Positions 13,101-27,900 of a stretch of DNA of 64,000 nucleotides are shown one piece after another (position 1 is the first letter of the stretch; every line of letters begins with the position of its first letter). Source of the DNA: Lingula anatina. Its lineage: Eukaryota; Brachiopoda; Lingulata; Lingulida; Lingulidae. The stretch spans positions 809,586 through 873,585 of the forward strand of contig NW_019775857.1 of the NCBI RefSeq assembly GCF_001039355.2, read 5' to 3'. The position numbers were made by a program, and so were the translations under genes. Below the pieces are notes generated by a model, which worked only from the letters and a program-made list of their open reading frames with translations, did no database searches and was not told the DNA's origin.

Positions 13101-16100
13101 TTTCCTAACAGGACTAATCCTGAGCATTTCAATCCATCAGTAGAATTATTGGAGGAATGGAAAACACGCACATCGCGTCAAGAAGTTCCCCGCCCATAAC
13201 ATGTTGCTGTCCGCATCAATTTGAGGTTGATATCTCTTATATTCGTTTCGTGCGTGAACATACTTGAAATGGTTATATTTATTTCTGTTGATGAGTTAGT
13301 CAAAATAGACAGTTTTCTTTGACATAAAGATATATAAGATACAATCTAACACGCAATAAATAAATATATATATATATTTTTTTTTCAGTAACTGATGAAA
13401 ATATTTCATGTTATACGAGTGTGCACTGCATTTGTCTGTACTGATGTACTTGCACTTGTGATTGATACATGTATGCCCCCCAAAACTGCATGTAAATATC
13501 TAGTATGTTCCCTAACCAATCAATGGCTGCGGTAAATCTATATTTTTGTTACCACCTGTAAAGAGTACTCAAAACATGTGTACCTGTTCATTTTTTGATG
13601 GCCTTTTTTTCGCAAATGCTATACTTTATACCTACCATTATACCTATATGATACCTATTATTATACTTATATGATACCTTTATGAAGAAAACAACCGACT
13701 GAACAGGTACAGACGGGTTGCCTATATTAACCTTGCAAAAAAAATACCTCAACGCTAGGCTGAACAATTAAGTCAATGGGCTGTATCTTCCGGGCCGACG
13801 CTTCTGTTTCACAAGATAAGAGCGTTTCATATCCCTAAGTAATACTATCATGGACTAATTCCCAAAGTCGTTTTTAACTAAGATTCATCAAACAGAGAAA
13901 GCAGCTACTAATGATTGAATACTTATTAAACCTTCCCGATATGCAAGTCTGAAGGACAGACCCATGTGCCGCGTGAGTATGCTGATCAAATGAAAAGATT
14001 TGAGCCGTAGCATTAACGTATTGGAAAGACAGAGGCATTTATCACAATCTCAGCGGCCTTCTCCACTTGCTTCATCTTTTGCCTACAGCTTCTTCAAACA
14101 TACATGGTTTGTTTTTGTTTCACATGTCCCACACGTGTGATTATTATGATAATAAAACGGAAGAGAGTGGTGGCAAAGGCATGAGCTGACCACACCATGC
14201 CGGTGAATATAGTTAGGTTTATATCGATATAAATTTTAGATTAATCACATATTAATAATCAATTTGCAGCTTTGCTGCACTGGAGGAAATGATACTGTGA
14301 GCACAAAATACAATCAGAATATCTAGAACAGATAATGCCTCCATTTAATATAACATACATAATTCATTAACCGTGAGTTTGTGGATTCGGCCAATACGTA
14401 ATACCTTAGAAACACACCATATCATTTGTAAATGCTTTCTCTTGGAAAACGAAAATTAGATGTTTGGAGAAAACATATTGATATCCCAACTTACCGCATT
14501 CTGTTCTGGGCTTCTTTGTCATTCGATAACTTGTCAAAAAAAAACAGCTTATAAAAATCTTTTTGAAGATTGATGACATACCTTTACGTCCATTAACTGG
14601 AATTCTTTTGAAACTGATTGATCGCAAGCACTCCTCTTCAATAAGGTTACAATGCGTCACGGAACGGTATTCTGAATGTTTTCATACTGTAACTATACTG
14701 CTTTAGATTGCATGAAAACCTTAGAGATTCCCCACGGTCTGCACTTTGTTCTCGGGTTAGGGATGAATTCTTCGAATTTTATCTTTTTACAATTATATCA
14801 TTTTAATGAAGGTTTCCCTGCTGGTCTTGGCTTTGAGTTTTGATTGAATGTCACTCACAATACATCTAAACTAAATGAAGCTATCACATGGTGTTTTACA
14901 TGTTGAATTATTGCATATATATATATATATATATATATATTACTATACAGACGATGGTGTTTATGAAAGATTTAACGAGCTGTGTTTAGATATATTCAGA
15001 TATCATTACGTGTCTGCCTTTTTAGTCGATACAAATCAAATATTTTGGGGATCTGGGGAATTTTTAGTATGTCTATTGCTTTATTACAACGTATACAGAT
15101 TAAACCTCTCCTCTTCTGTAATACTAACTTTGGTAAGGTATTAAGCTCATCTGCATCTCGACATGGAGGAAGACCCCATTTCTGATCAGGGTGGTATTAT
15201 TATTATTGTCCAAATATTGCTTCTTCATCGCCCATGGAACAACAGAGTTCTCTGCAAAGTCCAGAAAACACACAAAGGTTTTATACATGAACGGAATGCA
15301 AATGTTATCGCGGATCTACGAACAGCACTTTTAATACAGTTGCTTCTGACTGCCTTGCCCAAACTGCAGCCAATATATTTCAGAACCTTTTACGCCAAGA
15401 CTTCCCTATATTTTAAAGATATTTCATCTTTGCAGAGGTCTTACAAGAGCATTGTATTATTTTCTCGCACTACCATTCATCAAAAGCAGTACCATTCCTT
15501 AGGAGATTCATTTTCTGTGCTATTTTCTTATTTCATTCTAAATGGGTTTCTTCAACAGTATGGGCTATTTACCTAGGAAGACACTTTAACCATTTTGAAC
15601 GCCCTTTCCATAACTGATAAAAGAAGAAATCAAGGTAAAATGTTTACACAAATAAAAGTATTATGACAGCTCGACAATGTGTTTTGTTGAATTACAGTAT
15701 ATCCACAAACGACACGCTTTCATATACTTCAAAAGCACACCCGCTTTATAAATAAGGATGGCTTTGCTTTTTGTCATTTTAATTCTTTTTGTTTTATCCT
15801 ACATTTGGGGGAGAAATCAAAGGTCAAGGTCTCCAAAACCATTGGATCCACAAGAAAGGCACAACAAGCAAAGGAGTAGCAACTAAGCCACCTTTTCTTC
15901 GTCACATTTTTAAATGTTGAAACCTTTAAATTTTTATCTTAATAATGATATATAACTGTTTGCCAGCTTTATTGTGCATTTGAAAGTATTTAACTTTTTC
16001 GTTTAACATACAAAAAATAGGACTGATGGAAATATACATCCACAAATAACCAAGTTACAGTGGCAGCATAACAGCAGTGATTGAAACTGCGCAACATAAA

Positions 16101-18530
16101 AGATAAATGACAGTTAAATTAATGCGTCTTGCATAGAAACCAAGTACTTTGATTGCTTTGCGATGTTACATGAAACCTTTGGCAGATAGCAGTAAATCAT
16201 ACAACTGAGGAAGTTTTTTTCCTCGTATTGGCATGAGGCCAGACATTAGCCGCGTTCATTAAAAGGTAACTAGGAAATTAACCGGGATTAATTTCAAAGA
16301 GTAAATTGGTAGATGCATTAACTTGTGTTGCAATGCACAGAGCAACCTGTGTTACAATGCACAGAGCACCATTGCTATGACCTTAAATCGACCTTCCAGC
16401 ACCAATCAAGATGTCAATAGTAGAGTGCTATCGGGTTACTTTCTGTTTCCTTGGTGGAAACGATTTCAGTAGCAATGCGAACGAGATCATTAACATATTA
16501 TATAACGGCTTCATGTGTAAAGCTGAAATGGTAGGAGCTGCAGACTAGAAGTTTTTCATTTATTAACTAACGTACATGTATAAATACAATGGGCTACTAG
16601 CATGCTCTGACAAGATATTTCAAACAGCACTGATCAGATAAGAATAGAACAGGAGTAGAAAAAAGGCACATTTTAAAAGCATATTTAAATGTACCCCCAT
16701 TGTCATCCCTGTTTTATGACTACTATATCATATTTAACGAATGCCACAAATAATACAAACCTTTCTTCCTTCATATTCCATTAAAGAGGTTACTTGCTGA
16801 GTCTTATAAGCAATCAAACTAATGAAACAGACTCATGGAATTGCTCTCTTTTTTATTATTACCTTACGTACTCAGTGATCAAAAAGTAAGTCGTTCGAGA
16901 AATAATTGCGTACTTAAAATAAGTCATTAGACCCATCCATGATAAGCGATTTCATGTTTTACTGGGACTCAGTATGATAAGTATGGATTCGAAGTCAACG
17001 AACTCATTTGCAAAAAATATATGTATGCCATGATTTTAAAAGGCAAGCTTACGGATATCCTCTATATTGACAAAGCGAGGAAGTGATTTTTGCAACTATC
17101 AAAAACCGAGATCCAATGAAACTATTTTCACATTTGAAAACAAAGGGATTTTTGTTTGACAATAAAAGTATCAAATTTACATGAAAAACGCAAGAAATGT
17201 TTAAAAGACAGTTTGCAGCATGCTAACAAAAACCATGACAGAAAAATTTGCAACTTAAATGACCATTCATCATGATAAGTGGAAAGGTTGTATAAAAATA
17301 TAATCAAGATTTGTTAGCAGTACCATATGAATAAGAGGCTATTTAATACCAAGCTGGGGTATAAACAAACACGCATGCATCAGTCATACTAAATAAAGAG
17401 ACAACATTTAGGTACATGACTTGGAACTATAGGTGTATGCGAATGATATAGGATGCATTCATGCAATATTTTGTTTGCATGATTGTACTAAGTGTCTGTC
17501 TGATTTATGCAGTGTAAGATACAAAACAAGCCACGGAACGGTTGCAATCACTGAAAGTCTTAAAAATCAACAAGTGCGCACAGAAAGTTACTGTACAATA
17601 TACTGTTGGAATAAGTTATACGCACTTCACGTCACTTACCTCAACCAGAGCACACAAACCAAGTCGTGCTTCTACAACCATTCTGCCACTTAATGCAATT
17701 AGCTGGTCTGCATTCTCTCAGATCGTTTATTCTTATGAAAGAATTTTTCTAGATCAGGCGATAAGGTTTCAAAACTGCTGATTTGCAAAGAAATTAATTT
17801 CCTGTTCAGTGTTCTTTTTCGGCACGCACTTTCTACTTCAATCAGTCCCTGGTCGTCTGAGTGATGTGCCCACGTTGGGAGATGCTGGTCGACTGGTCGT
17901 CGCGAACCGATTGCCAACACTCTGACTGCATGCACTCAGAATATGTATTGATCATTTTTTGCTATCTCCATTAGCCGTAAACATTTCTTGCAGTTCAATA
18001 GGGTTTTCTTACTTTAACAAATGTCTCTTTTTGTGAAGGAGAAATGTAAATAAATCATATTCCCCAATTGGACTGTATTGATACCTTCGATACCTCCTTC
18101 TAGTAACAAATCAAATTAAAATAATTTTATCAACAATAATTCAAGCAAATACAGATCTCGACTGGCTTTTTTTAAAACTGATAACCATTCAGTAGTGACT
18201 TTGTTGGTTAGCACATCAACAAATCTAATTCTTTCAGTGTAATTATTAGGGTAACAGTTCAAAAATGCTGGTTGCAACACGTTTTAATGCACGTAGGATG
18301 CTCCCAACATCAGGTTTTAATTTCTGTCTGTTACATATTGCCAATGTCGCATGCACAAGTCCCGTGAAAGATGGCTTTCTTTCAAACTGTCACCGCCACA
18401 AACCTAAGGAAAATTATATAACCAGCAAGACTTGCAACATCCTACATGTACGTATGCAGCATGAACCAGTTCGGCCATGCAGGACCATCTGCAAATATAT
18501 ATTCGTGATAGAGGTTAGAGTTGTTTGGTT
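10175..18530. other. long intergenic stretch without a recognised gene
   Basis: I found no coding domain on either strand. Open frames at 14875-15576 overlap in different frames and have no recognisable motifs. AT-rich palindromic sequence occurs around 12960-13015, short TATAC-rich repeats at 13620-13685, and a 23-bp near-duplicate with a GCAATGCACAGAGCA core at 16325-16370. Confidence 0.45.
14915..14942. repeat. (AT)n microsatellite
   Basis: About 14 uninterrupted AT units. Confidence 0.95.
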
Positions 18531-18535
18531 CCTAA

Positions 18536-18680
18536 ACCCCCCTTTAACCTGGACTGCCTCCTTTCTGCGTCCTTTGTGCGACCATGAAACTAGCAACACT
18601 GTGGTCGTAGAAAGGAGGCACAAGCATCACTTTGGTTGCAGAATAAATGCTCAATGTTCGACCAGTTGTCGGCACGTAAG

Positions 18681-18725
<45 letters not shown>

Positions 18726-18787
18726 TACTCTCACACGGAGCCGTACTACGGGACGCAAAAAGAGCGTCGTCCAGTGTAAAGGGGGCT
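18536..18787. mobile_element. MITE, PIF/Harbinger-like, about 252 bp
   Basis: The left end reads ACCCCCCTTTAACCTGGAC and the right end, reverse-complemented, reads AGCCCCCTTTACACTGGAC; the imperfect inversion continues through a TTTxTGCGTCC block. Both ends are flanked by TAA (18533-18535 and 18788-18790), the three-base target duplication expected of PIF/Harbinger elements. The middle holds an ATT microsatellite (18682-18724). No transposase is present, so it would be non-autonomous. The 219-residue open frame across it is not a gene. Confidence 0.75.
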
Positions 18788-19349
18788 TAATACTATATTC
18801 AAAGAATGGAGTAGCCCAAATAGGGTGTCAGAGACTTAGACAACAAAACGCAGGTGCTTTCGGGATCGCTTTTTATTTCGTCCAATCATTCTTCCGTAAT
18901 TGCTTAAATCATGTATTCTCTTAACTTATCTTTTTCCACTGGAGACAATCAGCGTTATTTCCTAAGTGCTTATGCGCCAAATAAAAACGTAATACTACGC
19001 ATTTGCACTCGACATAATTGCATTCTATCATAATGGAGAGTGTTTAAGGGGATAACATGTTAAGTTCCATACGATCTTCTCCCCGTCAAACAGATAATAA
19101 CAACCGTGACTTCAAGGAAATCACATCAAGGTCGTCTACCAAATTGTATATCGACAAAAATATAATGCTGCAGTTGCGCGTAGGAAAACATATTTTAATA
19201 CCGAAAGTGGTGTTGATTTGGTGACATTATAGAGTGTATACGGTACGGCCCTTTGGGCGTTAACTAGAGAATTTTGACTTGATCCTTTTATTCCAATTAC
19301 AAAACCGTTTCGTATATAATAATTGACGAAAACTGTGACAAGTCCCAAC

Positions 19350-19391
19350 AAACACACACACAAACAAACAAACACACACGCACACACACAC
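19350..19391. repeat. CA-rich microsatellite
   Basis: ACAC units interrupted by AAAC form a simple repeat. Confidence 0.85.
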
Positions 19392-19445
19392 AGTTCCTTA
19401 TTTACTTTGACAATCATAAGGAAACACATATATCACTTACTCAGA

Positions 19446-19479
19446 TGTATGTATGTATGTATGTATGTATGTATGTATG
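19446..19479. repeat. (TGTA)n microsatellite
   Basis: About eight TGTA units occur without interruption. Confidence 0.95.
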
Positions 19480-19529
19480 GAAATAATCCACGCCATACCC
19501 CTCTCCCCATTTCCTGCTGCGCTGCGTCT

Positions 19530-19705
19530 CTAAGGTCGCATTTAAAACAGTGGACTAACTAGTCCAAGGGTCAAATATGGCCGACCCACTTGAATATTTC
19601 AGCACGGGATATCTATTAGTGGATTAGACAGCAAGCTGTTTAGTGGGTATTTGACCATATTTGACCCTCTGACTAGTTAGTCCAGTGTTCTGGATGCGGC
19701 CTTAG
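19530..19705. mobile_element. MITE-like inverted-repeat element, about 176 bp
   Basis: The left end, CTAAGGTCGCATTTAAAACA, pairs with the right end, which reverse-complemented reads CTAAGGCCGCATCCAGAACA. The pairing goes on inward through TGGACTAACTAGTC and GGGTCAAATATGG, so the arms are roughly 50-60 bp and nearly meet. No clear target duplication is visible, so the superfamily is open. Confidence 0.7.
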
Positions 19706-21007
19706 CCAGATTGTTGAGGATGTCCTATATCCCATACAATGGCGTAATTGTTCTAGGTCAAGTGTCCGAGTTTATATCAATTACGGATAAGGTCCCTATA
19801 AAAGTGCAGTTTGTTCGTTTCTATCACAAGGATTACATTTTGTTTATTGATGCTGGTAGGTTGTTAATTACATGTATATTCAAATATTCGTGTAATGAAG
19901 TATGCGGCAAGTTGAAACTTAATATCGCCACTGACGGGAAAGCAAGAATATCAAATTTAAAGCGTTCAGAATAACCACCTGAACCACTTGCAAACAATTA
20001 TTAGGGCCATCATAGTAAATACACATATTTGATTTTCCTTTACATCCGAGTGCACAATCTTACTGTTGACGCAGGGTATGCGTTTTTTTTCATACTCTTT
20101 TCTATTTCTTTTAGTAAATATATACCCTTGGTTTCCGAGCATTAACGGTAGTTAGTATTGATATCCGTATTCATTTCAATTTATTTTTAATTTTTTTCAG
20201 TCATTTCAATCTCCATATTTTATTACTGACAGTGTCACTATTAATGAATGAGCTACGATTTCTGCTTGAAACGGAGTGCAATTTCTTTTCAATTTGGACA
20301 TTTTCTTACAAATGATAACCGTTATTCCTGGATGACATTGATCTTTTTTATCTTTATTTGTGAATCGCTAACATGCTGCTGTATGGTAAAATGATGCAAC
20401 CAATAACGTGCAATTTGGAAAAATAAATATACATCCAATTGTAGATTTGTACATTTAATACATTTGACTCAGTTGATTGAATAGCTGCTTTTTTTTAACA
20501 AAAAAAAGAAGACTTACATTTTACTCCAATTATTTCAACGCACCTAAAGGAAAATTACACTATTGGAATATTAATACGAATTTTTAGTTTTTAAATTAAA
20601 ATTTTCCAATGTTTGACATATTAATATATTATAACCACATATATATTATATTATAATTATACCCTAGACATCCTAATTGTTTACATCTTTTCAAAATAGA
20701 GGGCAGATGTCGACTGACGATGGGACTTGCGTGAGAAAAATGCTAACAAATGTTTTTCTTTCTTTAAATGGGGCTAATTATTTATAGTCCTTAACCGAAA
20801 TGTTCCTGTTTTACGCACTCCAACCGAAGTTACACGTGATGGTTCACATCAAGTTGGACCCTTCAAACCATTCACGCTCAACTGAAGGACCAACACCGTG
20901 CTATTTTCCCTCCTTTATTGTGCCCTTCACCGAAATATCATTCACGATTTTCCAAAAGTAGTTTAATGACATGACTTTTATTAATGACGGTCAAGGCTAC
21001 CATTCTG

Positions 21008-21014
21008 TATAAAT
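21008..21014 (+). promoter_or_regulatory. possible TATA box of the lipase gene
   Basis: TATAAAT lies 43 bases before the lipase start codon. This would place transcription start about 15-20 bases before the ATG and give a very short leader. Confidence 0.4.
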
Positions 21015-21056
21015 GGGGGTGATACCTGGGGGCCTGACGCTGGTACTGCAAGCACA

Positions 21057-24000
21057 ATGGCCAGCTACTTTGCATTTGGTCTTCTTCTTTGCTGTTTGGT
21101 GTCTCAGTCTCTTGGTACGTACTCCATATTTTATACTTGTCATTCATGCTTTTTATAATTTCGTTTAATTGAAAGGTTTTTAACAATTTAAATAACCTTC
21201 TAAAAATATTTTGAGTCATTTTATACCTTTCTATACTAGAAAATTTAACTATTAGCATTCATTTGTCATTTTAAACTTATTACTGTTCTTATTAGATGAG
21301 GTTTTGAACATACGAAAGTGCTGTGTTGTTGATTTAATACGAATATTTTTCCAGGACTCTTGCTTACTGATTCACTTTTTTCAGGTAGAAAAGGCGATTT
21401 TTACGAACGCTACAAAGATGTAATGTTCAAGATACTGACCAATGAGACATTGGAGGAAGAATGGTATAAGCATCTCAGAGATTTCGGGGACCCGTACGCG
21501 GTAATGTCTAATTTAAATTGGACATAAAGCGCTTATATTCGTACTTGTAGTAATATCTGCTTTCTAACAAGGATATGGTTTCTTGTGAAACATAGTGTTG
21601 TTTTCTGAAGGATTGGTAGATTCTCAGAGGGCTTTTGACACCACACTTTATAATTGATTATGTTTTGGGGATAAAGTCTGTCTATCAACTTCAAAGGTAT
21701 TGCCTTGCCATTATCGGGGGACTGGACATTAAAAACTGCATTATTGGTAGACGGTTAAGGGTACTGATGGTATAATCAAGATCGCTCTTTCTTTCCCTAA
21801 GCCCCAGTACGTGGACTTCCAGAGGTCAGATGAGCATGGCCGCGTCCGCCGCTCAATTGACTGCGGCAGCCAGGTATCTGAAACTGTTCCAACCTCAGGT
21901 AATTATGCTTTATGTCTGATCAACAATTTAATTGTAATGTGATTTTAAAAACAGTAGAACGGAGTAAAAGTGGTAGACAAAGACTTGCTTTCGTAAAAAT
22001 TGACCATTATTCTATGATTGTCGAAAATCATTATATTATAATTTTTCCACGTCCCATTGACAGTTCACCGTCTACGACCAGGAGATATCAAAGTGGTTGC
22101 CGCAATGGGAGACTCCTTGACTGTAAGTTTCAGATACTTTTGATAACCTCTCACAAAATTCATCTCCGTGGTGTAACATTACAAAAACTAACATTACAAA
22201 CTAATGTCTTGCCACCTGGTGTTCTCTGTTTTCTATTTTCATTTCCATTATCTTAATAGATAAAGAACTATGAATATTTTAAAACCTATCTCACGTCACT
22301 CGTTTTGGGGCAGAAAGCATAACAAAATAAGGAAACCACATATTAGGAGTAATATCATGTGAACTCGCTTGAAAGTGTGCAAGTGCAAAAGTACAAATTG
22401 CCCGACCGAACTCTCCCTCAGCAAAAGCGTCTGGAACATTTTAGGATAATCATGCAACTAATACATTGATTTACTGGCACTGTAACGCAATACTCAGACT
22501 CATTGCCTACGTTGGTACAAAATGCATTGTTATATAACACACTGTAACAAAATGCGTCTTAGTTTTGATAGGTTTACGACATTACATGACTTGCGTGTGA
22601 CATTGGGGTCAACGATTAAACATTTTATTTTGCTTCAAAGCAAAGAGATTAAACCATAGATATTCCCATCTTTATTTGAAATGACATTTAGAGATTAGGG
22701 CTCCTCCTGTTCTTACGTGATGTTAACTTGCACAGTTTCGTGCAGACACACTTGGTGGGTGGGTTGAAGGTGACTCAAGTAACGAAATGCTCCGTGTTAA
22801 CAATGCTGATATTTGAAGTGTTTGAGAGATTTTAGGAATTGAAAGGGAAAACAATTAAATTTAACAGGATTGTGCCGTGACACCTTCCTACAGTCAAATT
22901 TTAACTCCTACAGTCAAAATTAACATGAATAAAATCTCCTTTTGCCAGAACCATATTTGTATTTGTCTTTTACTAATACTTTCGCTTGGGTGAATGAGGA
23001 GACATAGACTATTTTTGTTCTTTTTGCTATATTATCAAAAATGCGTTTTTAAGTAATTAAAAATTTATTGGATAATATCTTTAAAATGAGCTCATTTATG
23101 ATTTAAAGTGTAAATTTCTTCACCAATGAGACTGGTGTACTATCTATAAGTGAGGGTTTTGGAATAAGTGTGTCTATAAAGCAATATCGTTCCTCTCATT
23201 TTATGCACAGAAATACTGCACCTTAGTGATCTGTTTCTCTGCTTTCTCTGTAATGAATATTCAACAAGTTATTTCAATTAGACAACAACATTGTTATAGT
23301 CAATGGCAGTTCTAGTTAGTAACACAAAAAATCACTATTGAAGTAAACGGAAACTTCTCGCTTTTAAAAGAAATATACTTTTTTTCAATCTCTTATATTC
23401 TCCCTAAAATGCAATTTGTATATGATGCTGTGTAGTGGGTCTATTAAACGAGATTCAGAACACAAAGTCAGTGTCCTTTGGTCTTTAAGTTTTGCAAAAT
23501 ACATGGCATACCAAAGGTGATACTGATGACCAAGCTTGAGACACGTTGAAACTCATTCCCTGACTCATAAGTAAGCTTAGCATGCGCATCACCACTCTCA
23601 GCAGCTTCCGTTATAAAAATGCATCTCACGAATTACTATCATCTAGACATCTTCATTGCAAAACGTGCTGAGGAATGTGACAGTATCAGAAAAGAAACCT
23701 GAACAGTAAGTTCTACATGTACATAATCATCTAAAAGCGGTTTGTTGGACGCAGCATGGTAGCTAACTATTTAGCTGCAGAGTTTACATGTGATTTGAAA
23801 TGTTTTATTTAATAAATTTGTTCGTCAAGCAGTACAATTTTTTTACTTTATATATATATATCTTTTTTTTTCAAAATCTCGAAAACAAGCAGCTTATTAT
23901 CCAAAAATCCGGGCTAGGATAATCAGCTTATACATGAACACAAATCGCAATCAACACGACGGGGCATTTCCTACTGCGTGTTTTCACTCAATTAAAGAAG

Positions 24001-24880
24001 GATAATTATAAAATAATAACTACGGAGAAATGTATTCCAGATCGTGAAAGCCCTGTCATGACAAGTTAAGTTGCTGGAGACGTGATACACAGGAGCTAAT
24101 TGGGAACTTTCTTGTCTGTTAATTCAGATCATTTACAGTTTCATAAACAGAAATAGGCTTATCATTCACGAAAGGGCTTTTTGAGGTGACCGTAAACAAA
24201 TAAACATCATTATATGTGTATCTGACGAGCGATAGAGTGATATTCTAACGCTAACACTGTAAGCTTAATCCTGAAGTCTGTAATCTCTAATAATGATATA
24301 CCTTGATTGAAGGCATTTCTCTGCACAGTGCATAATAATGTCACCTAAAGAAATCAATGTCTAGAAATATGAGTGGCTTAAAATGTCCCGTAAAAATCGT
24401 CGGAAAAATGTAAAAAATTTAAAAACAACGTGGGCCTGTAATTGGAGTCATTTTAGTATTTTTGAGTCCTTTTCAATGTGTGAATAAAGCACACACAGAA
24501 GAGCTGAAAACAAACCTTCTGTCCACGTACGAAAAGTATAATTCAGCATTCCAAAATGCCAGAGCATTTCTAAACTACTGTTATTACAAAGACAGTTTTT
24601 CCATAACTTTTGCCTGTGTGTTGACCGAAGCAACATTCCTGGAATTGCAAAAGATGTAGGGGATTTTAAATTAATTTCATTTTCCTTGGATAATAATGTG
24701 CGCAGCAGGTCATAGAGCTTTGGGACATACCGTATATTGTGTAGAATGTCATCCCAAGGTTACATGGGATAAATGTTAAAGGCACAACCTCGCGAAGACG
24801 CCCTCGAGCTGAGACCTATCGACATATCGGCAGAACACATACAATCTCTCTCTCTTTCTTCTCTCTCTCTCTCTCTCTTT

Positions 24881-24918
<38 letters not shown>

Positions 24919-27900
24919 GCCACTTTCATTCATACACATCCTAAATGTGTTTTATGGTGGAGTCGTATAAGACCAGTGTAAATGGAATGGAGCTGTGTTC
25001 ACTATAACGATACGTTATCCAGCATTGGTATTTCCAATTTTCAGAATGTCTATGAAATAAAAAGGTATATTTTCTGTCATTCCAGTATTGATTTTCACTT
25101 TCAGGCAGGGAATGGAATTCTTGCCTGGACGGTTTTGGGGTGTTTGACGGAATATAGAGGGCGCTCATGGTGGTAAAGTTGATTCGATTATCCGAAAAAA
25201 AAAACTAGCAAGTATTTAGCCTATGGATGATGTATATTTTAAAGCGAGAACATGTATAATAATTGAATATACCCTCCGGTACAAGCAGATAAAAATCCAG
25301 TGGGGGAATCTATTTCATTGAATATGTAAAGATGGTTGGCATTGATTTTTTTTTAGAATCGTATTTTTATGGGGTTTGATATCTGTTGCATTTAATCAAA
25401 TATCTGTATGTTTTTTATTTTCATTTTAGCATCGGAGGAGATAAATCCTTGGGACAGGGAGTTGTCACGTTGCCTAGTAAGCAGAGAGCCTGATAACATC
25501 CATCGTCTACAATAAAAAGAAAACATAATATTCACAGGTCTTGGTGTAATTTAGCGTGAACTTGGGCTTATCATTGAATATGATGAAACACTTCATGGCT
25601 ATTACATATCTTTAACCTTTTTGGATTGATTACCTCATTTCAGACATCCTTCGCGCAATGAACCCTGAAGTCCGTGGCTACTCTCTGGGCTACGGTGACG
25701 TAGATAGCAGTGGCGCCAACCTTAACGTAGCGGTACCGGGAAATATTGCACAGTAGGTCAAAAAAACCTAAAGTTGTGTTTTTTTTTCTTACGTCATGAC
25801 ATGAGAAAGGTTAGTTTTAACTCCCGTCACCTTTTAAAATCTGTAGGAAGAGAGTAAGAGTTTATGACGAAACGACGGAGCATTCATTTATTCTTATTAC
25901 CTAGAGTATATCTGTTAAAAAAAGAGCTGCTGAAGTCGCTTTGCTCCCCCGATTTGACATTGTGAATATGCGTGTTTCTAGGGACATGCCACCTCAAGCA
26001 GAGAAGTTGGTCCGTTTATTGCAGGAAGATTCTGCCTCATTTGAACATGACTGGAAGATGATAACTCTCTTCATTGGCGGGAATAACCTATGTGACTTCT
26101 GTAACGATGACGTAAGCTACTTTTTATGTGAAAAAAAAAACATCATACGAGAAAGCCGAAATAACAAGCCGATTGTGTGGATATGTAAAAGCTTAGACTA
26201 CATTTCCACAGATTTTAGATCGATCTATCCCCGTGGAGAGTCTCACTAGCTTACTGTCAGCTTAGCCGTCTTAAATGTCTGTCCCGCCTACTAAAAGCTG
26301 TAATGGGGTAATTAACTTCCGTGCGCGCTCGGCTGATAGCAATTTAGCGTGAACCCCCAGGGAGTTAGGTCGATCCAGATGGATCGATCTAAATCTGTGG
26401 GAATGCAGTCTTAGGCTGGTTCAACTGAATGAAATAAAATCATTCCAACAGTCCTGTTAGGTAGTGGATGGATGGATGGACCACCAAATGTTCATTCATT
26501 AATTCATCACTTATTGTATTTGTTACAGGCAATATTCCAATGTACATTCATAACAGCCTATCCAACTCTTTTTTTTCTACTTTTTTTTTGTTTTAGCATA
26601 AACACAGCGCCGGCGAATACGCCAGAAACATAAAGGCAGCCCTTGATACTTTGTACGCTTCCGTTCCGCGTGCTTTTGTCAACTTGGTGCAAATCTTCGA
26701 TATCGGGCCAGTGGCTGAGCTCGGGACCGGGTTCATCTGTGGTTTGGTGCATGAGTAAGTACATATTTTATTCTTTGCTATTGTTATCTTTTCTATTGGT
26801 CATCTTGATCCATGTCCTTTTTTCAGAATTTAAGCCTTTTAAGTTTAAAAGTTCAATACGTTTCCATTAAGTTGACAAAATCGTAATTATCTCTAACATT
26901 TTGGGGAAGGGGGTGCGATTCTGAGACGTTGAAACAAAAATACCTCCTATAAGAACGATCTTAAAGTGATAAAAACGCCTTTAGTTCTGTATGCGGCTGC
27001 GGACATGACGCGCGTAATCGTGAAGCCTTGAGGGACCTTGCCCATCAATACCAAGCTGCCACTGAGGCCTTGATCAACGGCGGACGATATGACGGGAGAG
27101 AAGACTTCACTGTTGTTCTCCAACCGTTCCTACAGGAGACAACACCACCACGCAAAGTTAGTACACTGAAGTATTTCTCTCTCTTTCTCTCTCTCTCTCT
27201 CATATATGTATTATAGAACCAGCATTTATACGTTAGTATATTACTAAAATTCTCACATCCAAATGTTCGCACGCTTGCACATACACACACACATATACCC
27301 ACTCGCCAAATGAGTCAGACATGCACGTTACGAACAAAATTACTTTCTATTAATCTCCTCCATCAATCGTGCATCGCGCGAAAAGCGTACTTTTTCTGGC
27401 CAAAGACTGTGACCATTACATTTGCTGCTTTTTCAGTCCAATGGAGATCCAGACCTGAGCTACTTTGCCCCCGACTGTTTCCACTTTAGTGGCAAAGGAC
27501 AAGCAGCATCTGCCAAGGCGTTGTGGAACACCATGGTAAGTTATTCTTGGCTTCGAAATTACAGTTGAATGGACATTTGTTTTACTTACTTTCCCCTACT
27601 CGTACTTCAAAAGGATGTGACAAAAAAGATTTATTTCAGAGTAGGCTCTTCTCTCCTATTATTTCTAATACTACACTGTAAAAACAGTGTTTAGCTCTGA
27701 AACACATTGCTAAGCGCCTGTTTTGTCTCATTTTTTCGACGCGTTTAGCACCTAAGCACGTTTAGTCTATTAACATGTAACATGCTTTGACGTGTTTGAC
27801 GCCTAATAAATGTAGGGTGTATTTGTTTAACTTAAAGGTGATATCGTTTTTAACTGTTTCAGTCTCACACTCAAACACACACACAAACACCCCATTCTCA

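Noticed and set aside
14875-15576. Three overlapping plus-strand frames up to 137 codons
   Set aside because: They overlap in different frames, include an AT microsatellite and match no domain.
18265-18924. 219-codon plus-strand open frame
   Set aside because: It runs through a MITE and its ATT repeat (a poly-Tyr tract), so it is a chance frame.
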